NCBI RefSeq assembly: GCF_051020765.1
Contig: NC_134929.1
Span: forward strand, 3,002,786-3,066,785
From: Lasioglossum baleicum
Lineage: Eukaryota; Arthropoda; Insecta; Hymenoptera; Halictidae
Length of the DNA: 64,000 nucleotides
Direction: 5' to 3'
Part shown: in pieces, positions 21,264 through 35,174 of the stretch
Numbering within the stretch: position 1 is the stretch's first letter
How the letters are laid out: every line of letters begins with the position of its first letter
Notes under the pieces: model-generated
What the model was told of the DNA's origin: nothing
Databases searched by the model: none
The model's input: the letters and a program-made list of their open reading frames with translations, nothing else
Made by a program: the position numbers and the translations under genes

Positions 21264-24200
21264 TTACGGTAGTTGGCGGGACTCGAATTTTTCGGTGTTC
21301 TCTTACGCTCTCTAGGATATATTCTGACTGGAGTGAGAAACAGGAGGCCACCGACGGCATTTCGTCGGTGCAGAAGACACTGTATTGGTATCGTGTTAGC
21401 AACGCGCCCGCGCGCTACACTCCCAGCGTACCTTTACTATATCCGTGTGCGCTGCTTGTGCGCTTGTGCCAGCCGCAATCTATTTTTAGCACTTGCCATG
21501 TTGCCATGTTGTATTGCTTTACGGCTTACGGAAACGAAACTGAAATTCGACTGTCGAGCCGTCGAGCGTATGAATCTCAATCTGGAGCAAGCCTTCGAGT
21601 CCCCGTGCAGCGAGGATTTTTTTTTTATTTTTATTTTTCATTACTTTTTTAATTACATTTTTTTACCTTCCAAAAAATTAAAAAGTGTTAAAACTATGTT
21701 CAAAATATGTATTTATTTTAAATAGAAACGTTTTGTTACTGTCATAATTGCATTAATAAAAATTGGTATATGAGAACACGTTGATGGTATTTATTTGGAC
21801 TGATTGGAGAATACGAAAATGCAGGAAGTATTTTTTAGTTTATGAAACAATTTGTAGATTTATTAGTTGTCAAACAAATAATAAAATAAATTGTATAATA
21901 CAGTAATTCTTCGATCGGAGTCTTGGGGGGTGTCTCCGATCGGAGTCCAGTGCCTACTCACTCCACTGCCGGCCAACGCTGCTCCGCGCCGTAGAGCGGC
22001 GATGATTGATCTCGGCTCGGGTATATCGGTGTGAACACCACACATTGACTCGAGTGAATCGAGTTCTCAAACTTCTTAATTTTAATGATCGGTTTATGGG
22101 ACTTTTACTAGCTTATTCCTGGCGTTTCTCTGATTAAAATGATACCAAACACGATATAATTTCAACATTATTTAGTGGTTTAATCGACGGTAAAAGTTTC
22201 GAACGCAACGAAGAAGAGCGTATTGGAAAGAAAGAGATGCGAACCGGCGGCGGCTACTGTTCGCGTCTCTTTCTTTCCAATACGCTCTTCTTCGTTGCGT
22301 TCGAAACTTTCATCGTCGATTAAACCACTAAATATTGGCCAAATTATATCGTGTGTGGTATCATTTTAATCAGAGAAATGCCACGAATATGTTGGTGAAA
22401 GTTCCATAATGATATCATAGAAAATAAGAAAGCTGAGGTCTTGGTGTTTCATTGTGATGACGCACGGGCCTTTAAACTGTGCCGGCGACGGCGACACGCG
22501 ATCCTATTTCATTCTGTCCTTCTCTATGTTCGGCTCGTCGTTTGAAGTCTCGGCGCGGTAGACGCAGTCATAAAAATATAGCCTCCGTACTCTACCCAAG
22601 TCCGTCCAACACCCGGGTGTGGAGACTCCGATCGAAAAATTACTGTATATATAAATTGATTTTATACACACAATTTGATCTTCTGTCTTGCTATAATAAA
22701 AAAATACAGTCATAACTATAATTATAATAGAATTTCATAAAATATTGAGGTTATTGCAAACTCATCTTTTTTCGCGATGATGCTCTAATTTTATTGCTTC
22801 TCTCGAATGTCCATTTCCTTCCGAGACAGTGGCGTTTCTAGGTGTAAATAAAAAATGTTGATATAAAATGTATCATAATTAGACTACAATTATTCTAATA
22901 ACGTGGAATGTAGTACATATTAAGTTTTAATTACCAGGATTTTCTTCTTTGACGTTAAGCACCCTTTACTGTTTCTCGTAATTTACGTATATGTACATTA
23001 GGGTGGACCTTATTTTTCGACTATGAAATTTTTTGGCCCCGTAAACCAGAATTGTAACAAATGTTGGGAAAATGATCTGGAAAAATTTTGGGGCCGATTG
23101 GATCATGGGAAAATGAGGCGCAGCAAATTTGAAAATTTTGAATTTTTTAAATCTTGACATAAATAGACGTCATGATATATCGTTGAATTTGTCTTTTTTC
23201 TCTCTAAGAATCCATATATAGCATAAACAGTTGTTGATAGAAAAAACATCCGTGACCTTGAAAACTTGAAATAATGACTTTGAAAAAATTTTTTTTTCTG
23301 ATACTATATCCACCTCCTTATATACTACAACTTTTATTTGAAGAGTTTTTTCATATATACATGACTGACAGAGATACGGAAGCATACAACTGCGCATATA
23401 GCTATTTTCATAGCTACACATGCTGCCGAATAATACAAATTACGCTTCGTAAACGAAAAAATAGGACTTTTGAGGCAGATAGCGCCTTAGATCGATGTTT
23501 TATCTGGCGTTTTTTTTTTTTTTACTAGTGAAAAACCCCGTGTTTGTATTATCGAGAAATGAGAAAATGAATATCTTGCAATCCTGGAAGTCTCTCTACT
23601 CCCTTATATATGTATATATAAATAAATTCATTAATACGCTCCAATCTACAAAAGAAAAACAGTTATAATATCGGAAAAAGAAGTTATTATGAATAATAAG
23701 TAGTCTGACTGAAACATAGACTGAAGGTGGTCAATGATACCGCTGAGGGGCGTTAAACTAATGGAGGATCATAATAAAATTTTATATAGAAACAAAGAGG
23801 AGAAATAATATATACTATACAAACTGTGATGTAATATCGACAGCAGTATCCTGACGCCACAAAACAGATTTGTCAAAGGATTTTTAAATATTTTTTAATA
23901 TAGAGAGAAACACCTGATCAATCCCTGCATGATTAATTGCTTTTTTAAGAGGCATTGAAGACTGCTTATTAACTGAGAGTTATTAAATTTTTCATTTTCC
24001 TCAGAGTCAGTAAGTTTTTTATTTTTCTCGGAGTCATTAAGTTTTCCATTTTTCTCGGAGTTATTCAATTTTTCATTTTCCTCAGTGTCGTCAAGTTTTT
24101 TCATATAGTCCAGTCGGCAGGTCGAAAAAAAGGCGTCTACCTGGAAAGTATTCCGAACTTAATGAAATTTTGACACGTCATTTAGGGGTACTCTGGGGTG

Positions 24201-27200
24201 TCGAATCTCAGTTTTCGACCTCAAGGACCCTGTGCTAACTTGGGGAGGGGGAAAAACCACGACTTTTATTACCTTGTTTTGGTTTTTAGCCTATCGGGCT
24301 CGAGTCGGGTACGCGATACATCAGACACATCGGGAAGCTCATGACTAGACTGCGGATTTTATGCATTTATGACAAAAATGTACACGTTCAATTTAAAGCA
24401 GTGGACATGTTAAAAATATTTAAGGACATCAACGTATTAGTTTCAGCTTAATAGGATAATTAAAAGAAGAATACAATTTATATTTGGCTCATGTGCCGTG
24501 CAATCAATGCAAACATTTTTTATTTTGCATAAAGATCCGCAGTGTACTCATGACTCACCTTTGTCGGGCGGCTTCTAAAACAATAGAACAAGATCGCGCG
24601 AACGAGTTATCGCGATACCCGAGAATCAACTGTGTTCTTATGAAATAGATAATAATAATAATGGTACGTATTTCTTTCATAACTTGTACGTAATGTGATT
24701 TTTATATAAGTACATTAGGTATATTCGGCAGACATGTGCATGATCGTTATTTGTATTAAAATTTGAAATAATGCACGTTTCACGTGAAAAAATTATAAGA
24801 AAATATTTACAGCGTGGTATGTAATAAGTTATGATAACTTTTCAGTGGGTGATGTTTTTATTAACTGTTAAGTAACCTACTTAACTATCATTAATCTTAC
24901 ACAAATTCTTAAAAGATAATATACATATAGTATACAATATAAAATAAAATAGAAATTAACTTAAAATAAAATCATATAAAATAAAAAATTATATAGAGCC
25001 TATAGATAATACAGAATAAAATATAAACACGAAATATAATACGTATAATGTTTATATTTATATGTCGTTTTTAATTATTGCCATACTTTACCATATTGTA
25101 ATCTTCTAGGTGTATTGTATAACTTTCGTAAGGACATTTTAATGATATTATCGATACATATCTAAGTTCATTCGAAGAAAATTCGTTAAAAAGCTAGAAA
25201 TATTGTCTTTTAAGTTTTTCACATGAAACGTGCATTATTCAAGCTTTAATACAAATAAAGAGCAGGCACGCGTTTGGCGAATATACCTAATGTAGTTATA
25301 AAAAAACCAAGTATATTAAAAATCACGTTATAAGTAAAGAAAGAAAACCATTATTACCATTATCTATGTCATAAGAACGCAGAGTATTTGAATCTCGGAT
25401 AACGCAATAACTCGTCCGCCCGAACTTGTTCGATTCTTTTCGTACCCGCCCGACGAATTCGAAGTCGAATCGAAGGGCCGCCGGACTTTCTGCGACCCGA
25501 CCCGACTCGAAAACGAACATCGAGCGGCCCGCACATCCCTAAATTATTTATAATTATAAATATATTATATTAAATGACCTATTATAATAACCTATATTAG
25601 GTAATTATAATCACACTTTAAATAAGTAAATATGGCTCAAATTATGCCGTATTTAGGCTCATTTTAATTAGAAGGATCTCACAAATACGTTGGTAATTCC
25701 GTAAAAAAAGATTGAAAAATAAAAAACTTTCCTATGTGCAATAATGTGCATTAATGTAATCGGTACGCAGCCTTTTGAACTGTGTCGGCTGCCTCGTACC
25801 TCAGTCCCTCTTTCTCGTTTACGAGCTGTCGTAAAAAAAGTTCTGTTACATATGTTGATAGTCTGAAAATATGATCAATGCTATTTTTCAATTTCTCTAA
25901 AAAACCTGCATTTGTCGAATTTTTGCGTGTTTTTCACTTTGTGTAATTAACATTTTGAACCAAAAAATCGGGAAAAAATCTCAAATATCAATTTCAATTA
26001 AATGCAATTATATGATTAAATTAATACAAGTAAATGGGGAAAATGGACCGAAAATTGAATGGCACAACGGCTGTTTAAATAATTCGAAGGACTACCTCGT
26101 CCGGCTAGGCCCTTCATTCCAAATTGTAATATTCCAATATTCCAATATCATTTTAAATATATTCAAGTACTATTTAAAACTATTAATGAGTTTTAACAAC
26201 AAAATATTTTAAATAGAAAACTAAATTTTGACAAATAAGATAAGATTATAGCAAGCTTGCTATAAATGTCGAAAACTCGAGTCTGGTCAGAGACATTCAA
26301 TTTTCAGGAAACACTATTCTATGATGACGAACGGAGAAAAGGGAAGTGAAGCTCGGGGGCTTCGGTCGCCGTGGAGTGGAGTGAAAGATTGTAACATGAT
26401 ACGGGTCGGGTCGGGTATATCGGTGTGAGACTACTAATCAAACAACAAAGCTTAATTATTTATCATTACTTTTTTATAGGATTTTCCTTAACATATTTGG
26501 TGAATTTTGTTTCTTTTTATGAAAATGATACCAAAATTATATAATTCCGATGATATTTGCTTATGCAATGAGCGACGCAAGTTTCGGACACAAAGAAGGA
26601 CAGCGTCGGGAAAAAAGAGACGCGGAGAGTCCTTATTCTTTTAAGATTTCGACTTCGACTTCGTCTGCTAGATCTTCGCCTCGTCGCACAATGTAATCAT
26701 AAATGAATCATGTTTCAGGAAGTGGTTCAGTTCAGAATGAAATAAAATAATGTTACACGCACTTTTTAAATAGCGTCATATATGGTGCAAGAAATATTCG
26801 TATAGAGTCAAATAGAATTATTTTTTTAGATATCTTCGTACGAAATACTGCCTCTAAATAACATTGTATGGATAGGAGCCGTCGAAAATTAGTTAATACT
26901 TTTATCTTGTTCCTACCTCTGCTTTAATAATTGCAGTCAATAATGCTATCGAGCATTACAAGTATGGGATAAATAAGTAAAAAAATTAATTTTCTGTTTC
27001 CTACTAACGATCTTAATAAGAACGATTGAATTTTGTCATTACATAACATAACAGAATATTTTTTAAGAATCATTATTTTATATATAACGCAATAATGTTC
27101 AAATTACTATTTAAATTCCAATATACATTTGTAGAATATTACGTAGTAATTACTTTCATTTTTCCTTCATCTATAAACTATCGATTATATTGTAAACAAT

Positions 27201-27462
27201 TATTACAATGGTGATAATAACGGAAATAAGAATACAATAAGAGAATTATACATATACATATAGTATTATAAGGCAATTACAGAATGGGTAATGTCAGCAT
27301 TCTACTATATCATTCTTCTTCCACTTGACGAATATCTCGTCGATTGTGGAACTTTTACCGCTGTGGTATATCAGGTCACTGTAACTTTCCCGTTATCCCC
27401 GCGCCCACTCGCGCCCACTTACCGGTCCCGCGGAATAACACAGGGGCTGGCAGTCTTTAATA
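21264..27462 (+). other. Body of element B
   Basis: Non-coding. 21290-24120 matches A and E bodies. 24120-25830 is shared with Z only. 25830-27460 is shared with X and Z (and partly E). It includes a CT-rich block near 23940-24100 with imperfect repeats of TTTTCATTTTCCTC, and the motif ACGGGTCGGGTCGGGTATAT near 26400. Short frames are conserved between copies only as far as the DNA is. Confidence 0.7.
21901..22645. mobile_element. 745-bp Tc1/mariner-type MITE, TSD TA
   Basis: The ends are CAGTAATTCTTCGATCGGAG and the near-complement ending AAAAATTACTG, flanked by TA on both sides. Copies C and E give the uninterrupted site (TTGTATAATATATATAAATTG). Inside lies a palindrome with arms of about 150 bp around the centre at 22250. 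Confidence 0.92.
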
Positions 27463-27469
27463 GTATCTC

Positions 27470-30400
27470 CACCGACGAGATACTGTTAAAGACTGCCAGC
27501 CTTACGGGAGTTGGCGGGACTCGAATTTTTCGGTGTTCTCTTACGCCCTCTAGGATATATTCTGACTGGAGTGAGAAACAGGAGGCCACCGACGGCATTT
27601 CGTCGGTGCAGAAGACACTGTATTGGTATCGTGTTAGCAACGCGCCCGCGCGCTACACTCACCAGCGTACCTTTGCTATATCCGTGTGCGCTGCTTGTGC
27701 CAGCCGCAATCTATTTTTAGCACTTGCCATGTTGCCATGCTTTACGGCTTACGGCTTACGGAAACGAAACTGAAATTCGACTGTCGAGCCGTCGAGCGTA
27801 TGAATCGCAATCTGGAGCTAGCCTTCGGGTCCCCGTGCAGCGAGGATTTTTTTTTTATTTTTATTTTTCATTACTTTTTTAATTACATTTTTTAACCTTC
27901 CAAAAAATTAAAAATGTTAAAACTATGTTCAAAATATGTATTCATTTTAAATAGAAACGTTTTGTTACTGTCATAATTGCATTAATAAAAATTGGTATAT
28001 GATCGAGAATAGGTTGATGGTATTTATTTGGACTGATTGGAGAATACGAAAATGCAGGAAGTATTTTTTAGTTTATGAAACAATTTGTAGATATATTAGT
28101 TGTCAAACAAATAATAAAATAAATTGTATAATATATATAAATTGATTTTATACACACAATTTGATCTTCTGTCTTCCTATAATAAAAAAATACAGTCATA
28201 ACTATAATTATAATAGAATTTCATAAAATATTGAGGTTATTGCAAACTCATCTTTTTTCGCGATGATGCTCTAATTTTATTGCTTCTCTCGAATGTCCAT
28301 TTCCTTCCGAGACAGTGGCGTTTCTAGGTGTAAATAAAAAATGTTGATATAAAATGTATCATAATTAGACTACAATTATTCTAATAACGTGGAATGTAGT
28401 ACATATTAAGTTTTAATTACCAGGATTTTCTTCTTCGACGTTAAGCACCCTTTACTGTTTCTCGTAATTTACGTATATGTACATTAGGGTGGACCTTATT
28501 TTTCGACCATGAAATTTTTTGGTCCCGGAAACCAGAATTGTAACAAATGTTGAGAAAATGATCTGGAAAAATTTTGGGGCCGATTGGATCATGGGAAAAT
28601 GAGGCGCAGCAAATTTGAAAATTTTGAATTTTTTAAATCTTGACATAAATAGACGTTATGATATATCGTTGAATTTGTCTTTTTTCTCTCTAAGAATCCA
28701 TATATAGCATAAACAGTTGTTGATAGAAAAAACATCCGTGACCTTGAAAACTTGAAATAATGACTTTGAAAAAATTTTTTTCTCTGATACTATATCCACC
28801 TCCTTATATGTATACTACAACTTTTGTTTGAAGAGTTTTTTCATATATACATGACTGACAGAGATACGGAAGCATACAACTGCGCATATAGCTATTTTCA
28901 TAGCTACACATGCTGCCGAATAATGCAAATTACGCTTCGTAAACGAAAAAATAGGACTTTTGAGGCAGATAGCGCCTTAGATCGATGTTTTATCTGGCGT
29001 TTTTTTTTTGACTAGTGAAAAACCCCGTGTTTGTATTATCGAGAAATGAGTAAATGAATATCTTGCAATCCTGGAAGTCTCTCTACTCCCTTATATATGT
29101 ATATATAAATAAATTCATTAATACGCTCCAATCTACAAAAGAAAAACAGTTATAATATCGGAAAAAGAAGTTATTATGAATAATAAGTAGTCTGACTGAA
29201 ACATAGACTGAAGGTGGTCAATGATACCGCTGAACGGGGCGTTAAACTAATGGAGGATCATAATAAAATTTTATATAGAAACAAAGAGGAGAAATAATAT
29301 ATGTATACTATACAAACTGTGTGATGGAATATCGACAGCAGTATCCTGACGCCACAAAACAGATTTGTCAAAGGATTTTTAAATATTTTTTAATATAGAG
29401 AGAAACACCTGATCAATCCCTGCATGATTAATTGCTTTTTTAAGAGGCATTGAAGACTGCTTATTAACTGAGAGTTATTAAATTTTTCATTTTCCTCAGA
29501 GTCAGTAAGTTCTTTATTTTTCTCGGAGTCACATTAAGTTTTCCATTTTTCTCGGAGTTATCAAATTTTTCATTTTCCTCAGTGTCGTCAAGTTTTTTCA
29601 TATAGTCCAGTCGGCAGGTCGAAAAAAGGCGTCTACCTGGAAAGTATTCCGAACTTAATGAAATTTTGACACGTCATTTAGGGGTACTCTGGGGTGTCGA
29701 ATCTCAGTTTTCGACCTCGAGGACTCTGTGCTAACTTGGGGAGGGGGAAAAACCACGATTTTTATTACCTTGTTTTGGTTTTTCGCCTATTACTCAAAAA
29801 CTGTGGATCCTCAGAACTTTTGTTTTTCATTTTTGGAAAGAGCATTAAATTTTATTCAAACACTGGTCAATCTTTTTTTTGACCCAACAGGCACCGATAG
29901 ACAGGCGTTCAAAATTAGGAAATGTTTCTCAAAATGACATTTTGAGCCACGCATTGTGACATTTAGCAGGCAATTGCAAGTTTTTGGCTCATAACTTTAG
30001 TTTTTCAACATATCTATATATAATCTTCATACTACGGATACCCCTTACATTTTCACTATTAACTGGGGAGGATAGCACAATTTATTTACTTCAACCGAGT
30101 GGATTCAAGCCTTTTTATATTTTTGTTGGTATTATGTTTAATAGCAATATAGATATTAATAATAAAAAAAAAACATCCCCGATCGGACCCCGCCGTCGTT
30201 TTTTTCAGTTTTTGAGTAATAGGCGAAAAACCAAAACAAGGTAATAAGAATCGTGATTTTTTCTCCCAAGTTAGCACAGGGTCCTCGAGGTTGAAAACTC
30301 AGATTCGACACCCCAGAGTACCCCTAAATGACGTGTCAAAATTTCATTAAGTTGGGAATACTTTCCAGGTAAAAGTACCTGGCGACTGGACTATACGCGC

Positions 30401-32070
30401 TGTCGTAAAAAAAGTTCTGGTATGTTGATAGTCTAAAAATATGATCACAATGCTATTTTTCAATTTCTCTAAAAAACCTGCATTTGTCGAATTTTTGCGT
30501 GTTTTTCACTTTGTGTAATTAACATTTTGAACCAAAAAATCGGTAAAAAATCTCAAATATCAATTTCAATTAAATGCAATTATATGATTAAATTAATGCA
30601 AGTAAATGGGGAAAATTGACCGAAAATTGAATGGCACAACGGCTGTTTAAATACTTCGAAGGACTACCTCGTCCGGCTAGGCCCTTCATTCCAAATTGTA
30701 ATATTCCAATATTCCAATATCATTTTAAATATATTCAAGTACTATTTAAAACTATTAATGAGTTTTAACAACAAAATATTTTAAATAGAAAACTAAATTT
30801 TGACATATAAGATAAGATTATAGCAAGCTTGCTATAAATGTCGAAAACTCGAGTCTGGCCAGATATGAGACATTCAATTTTCAGGAAACACTATTCTATG
30901 ATGACGAACGGAGAAAAGGGAAGTGAAGCTCGGGGGCTTCGGTCGCCGTGGAGTGGAGTGAAACATTGTAACATATATATTGATACGGGTCGGGTCGGGT
31001 ATATCGGTGTGAGACTACTAATCAAACAACAAAGCTTAATTATTTATCATTACTTTTTTATAGGATTTTCCTTAACATATTTGGTGAATTTTGTTTCTTT
31101 TTATGAAAATGGTACCAAAATTATATAATTCCGATGATATTTGCTTATGCAATGAGCGACGCAAGTTTCGGACACAAAGAAGGACAGCGTCGGGAAAAGA
31201 AGAGACGCGGATAGTCCTTATTCTTTTAAGATTTCGACTTCGACTTCGTCTGCTAGATCTTCGCCTCGTCGCACAATGTACTCATAAATGAATCATGTTT
31301 CAGGAAGTGGTTCAGTTCAGAATGAAATAAAATAATGTTACACGCACTTTTTAAATAGCGTCATATATGGTGCAAGAAATATTCGTATAGAGTCAAATAG
31401 AATTATTTTTTTAGATATCTTCGTGCGAAATACTGCCTCTAAATAACATTGTATGGATAGGAGCCGTCGAAAATTAGTTTAATTAGTTAATACTTTTATC
31501 TTGTTACTACCTCTGCTTTAATAATTGCTATCAATAATGCTGTCGAGCATTACAAGTATGGGATAAATAAGTAAAAAAATTAATTTTCTGTTTCCTACTA
31601 AGGATCTTAATAAGAACGATTGAATTTTGTCATTACATAACATAACAAAATATTTTTTAAGAATCATTATTTTATATATAACGCAATAATGTTCAAATTA
31701 CTATTTAAATTCCAATATACATTTGTAGAATATTACGTAGTAGTTACTTTCATTTTTCCTTCATCTATAAACTATCGATTATATTGTAAACAATTATTAC
31801 AATGGTGATAATAACGGAAATAAGAATACAATAAGAGAATTATACATATACATATAGTATTATAAGGCAATTACAGAATGGGTAATGTCAGCATTCTACT
31901 ATATCATTCTTCTTCCACTTGACGAATATCTCGTCGATTGTGGAACTTTTACCGCTGTGGTATATCAGATCACTGTAACTTTCCCGTTATCCCCGCGCCC
32001 ACTCGCGCCCACTTACCGGTCCCGCGGAATAACACAGGGGCTGGCAGTCTTTAATAGTATCTCGTCGGTG
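27470..32070 (+). mobile_element. Element X: B-family copy, 4601 bp, TSD GTATCTC
   Basis: The ends are CACCGACGAGATACT and TATCTCGTCGGTG, flanked by GTATCTC (27463-27469, 32071-32077). The target is the right TIR of B. It is about 0.9 kb shorter than B and Z: in place of the 24120-25830 section it carries a palindromic unit (about 29604-30396). Non-coding. Confidence 0.92.
29604..30396. repeat. Palindromic unit inside X
   Basis: The ends are TATAGTCCAGTCG and CGACTGGACTATA. The arms match for about 190 bp, and inner inverted copies of TCGCCTATTACTCAAAAACTG lie at 29785 and 30205. B and Z have only the left arm, joined to other sequence. Probably a TA-flanked foldback element. Confidence 0.7.
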
Positions 32071-34685
32071 GTATCTCCACCGACGAGATACTATTAAAGA
32101 CTGCCAGCCCCTGTGTTATTCCGCGGGACCGGTAAGTGGGCGCGAGTGGGCGCGGGGATAACGGGAAAGTTACAGTGATCTGATATACCACAGCGGTAAA
32201 AGTTCCACAATCGACGAGATATTCGTCAAGTTGAAGAAGAATGATATAGTAGAATGCTGACATTACCTATTCTGTAATTGCCTTATAATACTATATATAA
32301 TTCTCTTATTGCATTCTTATTTTCCTTATTATCACCATTGTAATAATTGTTTACAATATAATCGATAGTTTATAGATGTAGGAAAAATGAAAGTAATTAC
32401 TACGTAATATTCTACAAATGTATTGGAATTTAAAAATAATTTGAACATTATTGCGTTATATATAAAATAATGATTCTTAAAAAATATTTTGTTATGTTGT
32501 GTAATGACAAAATTCAATCGTTCTTATTAAGATCCTTAGTAGGAAACAGAAAATTAATTTTTTTACTTATTTATCCCATACTTGTAATGCTCGACAGCAT
32601 TATTGACTGCAATTATTAAAGTAGAGGTAGTAACAAGATAAAAGTATTAACTAATTAAACTAATTTTCGACGGCTCCTATCCATACAATGTTATTTAGAG
32701 GCAGTATTTCGTACGAAGATATCTAAAAAAATAATTCTATTTGACTCTATACGAATATTTCTTGCACCATATATGACGCTATTTAAAAAGTGCGTGTAAC
32801 ATTATTTTATTTCATTCTGAACTGAACCACTTCCTGAAACATGATTCATTTATGAGTACATTGTGCGACGAGACGAAGAGCTAGCAGACGAAGTCGAAGT
32901 CGAAATCTTAAAAGAATAAGGACTCTCCGCGTCTCTTTTTTTCCCGACGCTGTCCTTCTTTGTGTCGGAAACTTGCGTACCGTCGCTCATTGCATAAGCA
33001 AATATCATCGGAATTATATAATTTTGGTACCATTTTCATAAAAAGAAACAAAATTCACCAAATATGTTAAGGAAAATCCTATAAAAAAGTAATGATAAAT
33101 AATTAAGCTTTGTTGTTTGATTAGTAGTCTCACACCGATATACCCGACCCGACCCGTATCATGTTACAATGTTTCACTCCACTCCACGGCGACCGAAGCC
33201 CCCGAGCTTCACTTCCCTTTTCTCCGTTCGTCATCATAGAATAGTGTTTCCTGAAAATTGAATGTCTCTGGCCAGACTCGAGTTTTCGACATTTATAGCA
33301 AGCTTGCTATAATCTTATCTTATATGTCAAAATTTAGTTTTCTATTTAAAATATTTTGTTGTTAAAACTCATTAATAGTTTTAAATAGTACTTGAATATA
33401 TTTAAAATGATATTGGAATATTGGAATATTACAATTTGGAATGAAGGGCCTAGCCGGACGAGATAGTCCTTCGAATTATTTAAACAGCCGTTGTGCCATT
33501 CAATTTTCGGTCCATTTTCCCCATTTACTTGCATTAATTTAATCATATAATTGCATTTAATTGAAATTGATATTTGAGACTTTTTCCCGATTTTTTGGTT
33601 CAAAATGTTAATTACACAAAGTGAAAAACACGCAAAAATTCGACAAATGCAGGTTTTTTAGAGAAATTGAAAAATAGCATTGATCATATTTTTAGACTAT
33701 CAACATATGTACCAGAACTTTTTTTACGACAGCTCGTAAACGACAAAGAGGGACTGAGGTACGAGGCAGCCGACACAGTTCAAAAGGCTGCGTACCGATT
33801 ACATCAATGCATATAGGAAAGTTTTTTATTTTTCAATCTTTTTTACGGAATTACCAACGTATTTGTGAGATCCTTCTAATTAAAATGAGCCTAAATACGG
33901 CATAATTTGAGCCATATTTACTTATTTAAAGTGTGATAATAATTACCTAATATAGGTTATTATAATATAGGTCATTTAATATAATATATTTATAATTATA
34001 AATAATTTAGGGATGTGCGGGCCGCTCGATGTTCGGGTTCGTGTCGGGTCGGGTCGCAGAAAGTCCGGCGGCGGCCCTTCGATTCGACTTCGAATTCGTC
34101 GGGCGGGTACGAAAAGAATCGAACAAGTTCGGGCGGACGAGTTATTGCGTTATCCGAGATTCAAATACTCTGCGTTCTTATGACATAGATAATGGTAATA
34201 ATGGTTTTCTTTCTTTACTTATAACGTGATTTTTAATATACTTGGTTTTTTTAAAACTACATTAGGTATATTCGCCAAACGCGTGCCTGCTCTTTATTTG
34301 TATTAAAGCTTGAATAATGCACGTTTCATGTGAAAAACTTAAAAGACAATATTTCTAGCTTTTTAACGAATTTTCTCCGAATGAACTTAGATATGTATCG
34401 ATAATATCATTAAAATGTCTTTACGGAAGTTATACAATATACCTAGAAGATTACAATATGGTAAAGTATGGCAATAATTAAAAACGAAATATAAATATAA
34501 ACATTATACGTATTATATTTCGTGTTTATATTTTATTCTGTATTATCTATAGGCTCTATATAATTAACTTCCCGATTTTATAGGGAAGTTATTGTAATGA
34601 CCCCGAAAATCGAAAATCGATTTTTTAGCAGATCTTCACGTTTCATGGTCATTGCAGTCATTTTAGACTATTTTCAGCAAAATGT

Positions 34686-34735
<50 letters not shown>
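34686..34735 (+). repeat. (GT)n microsatellite in Helitron
   Basis: About 23 GT units followed by GGTGCGTGCGTGCGTGCGCGCG. Confidence 0.97.
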
Positions 34736-34738
<3 letters not shown>

Positions 34739-35174
34739 CGTGCGTGCGTGCGTGCGCGCGCGTATGGCCGTTTCTATGTAATCAAATTTTTCGTTAACGT
34801 TTTCAGAAAAAGTAACAACGCGATCAGGATGATGAATGATGCAATCGATATGCCCCGCTGTAACTTAGAGCTGATTAGATTTTGGTCCATTTTGGTCAAG
34901 TAGTTTTTTAGTTATTTTAGTTTTTTCGAAAGAAGTTCATTCAACAATGCAATTTATACGAGAGAACGGAAAGTTTCCACCGAAGAAACAAACGTAATTA
35001 CACAAAAAAATTTTTTTCGATTTCCTTAAAATTTAAAAAAAAAATTTTTTTTTAATTTTTTTTTTTGTACCTTACGATGATGTTTCCGCTTACAATAATC
35101 GAAAATTATCCCAATGCGAGAGTGAGTTAATCATCTCTACTCGCGAGAATACATTTTCAAAGAATATCGATGAA

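Noticed and set aside
32071..32077. Assembly hairpin or inverted duplication at the centre of the X/Z palindrome
   Set aside because: Both partners have their own complete ends, the 7 bp between them equals the duplication at both outer borders, and X differs from Z internally. Two insertions explain it better, though long reads should confirm.
31885..32263. Two identical small proteins on opposite strands
   Set aside because: They are translations of the right ends of X and Z, which meet head to head. The similarity is that of the transposon DNA.
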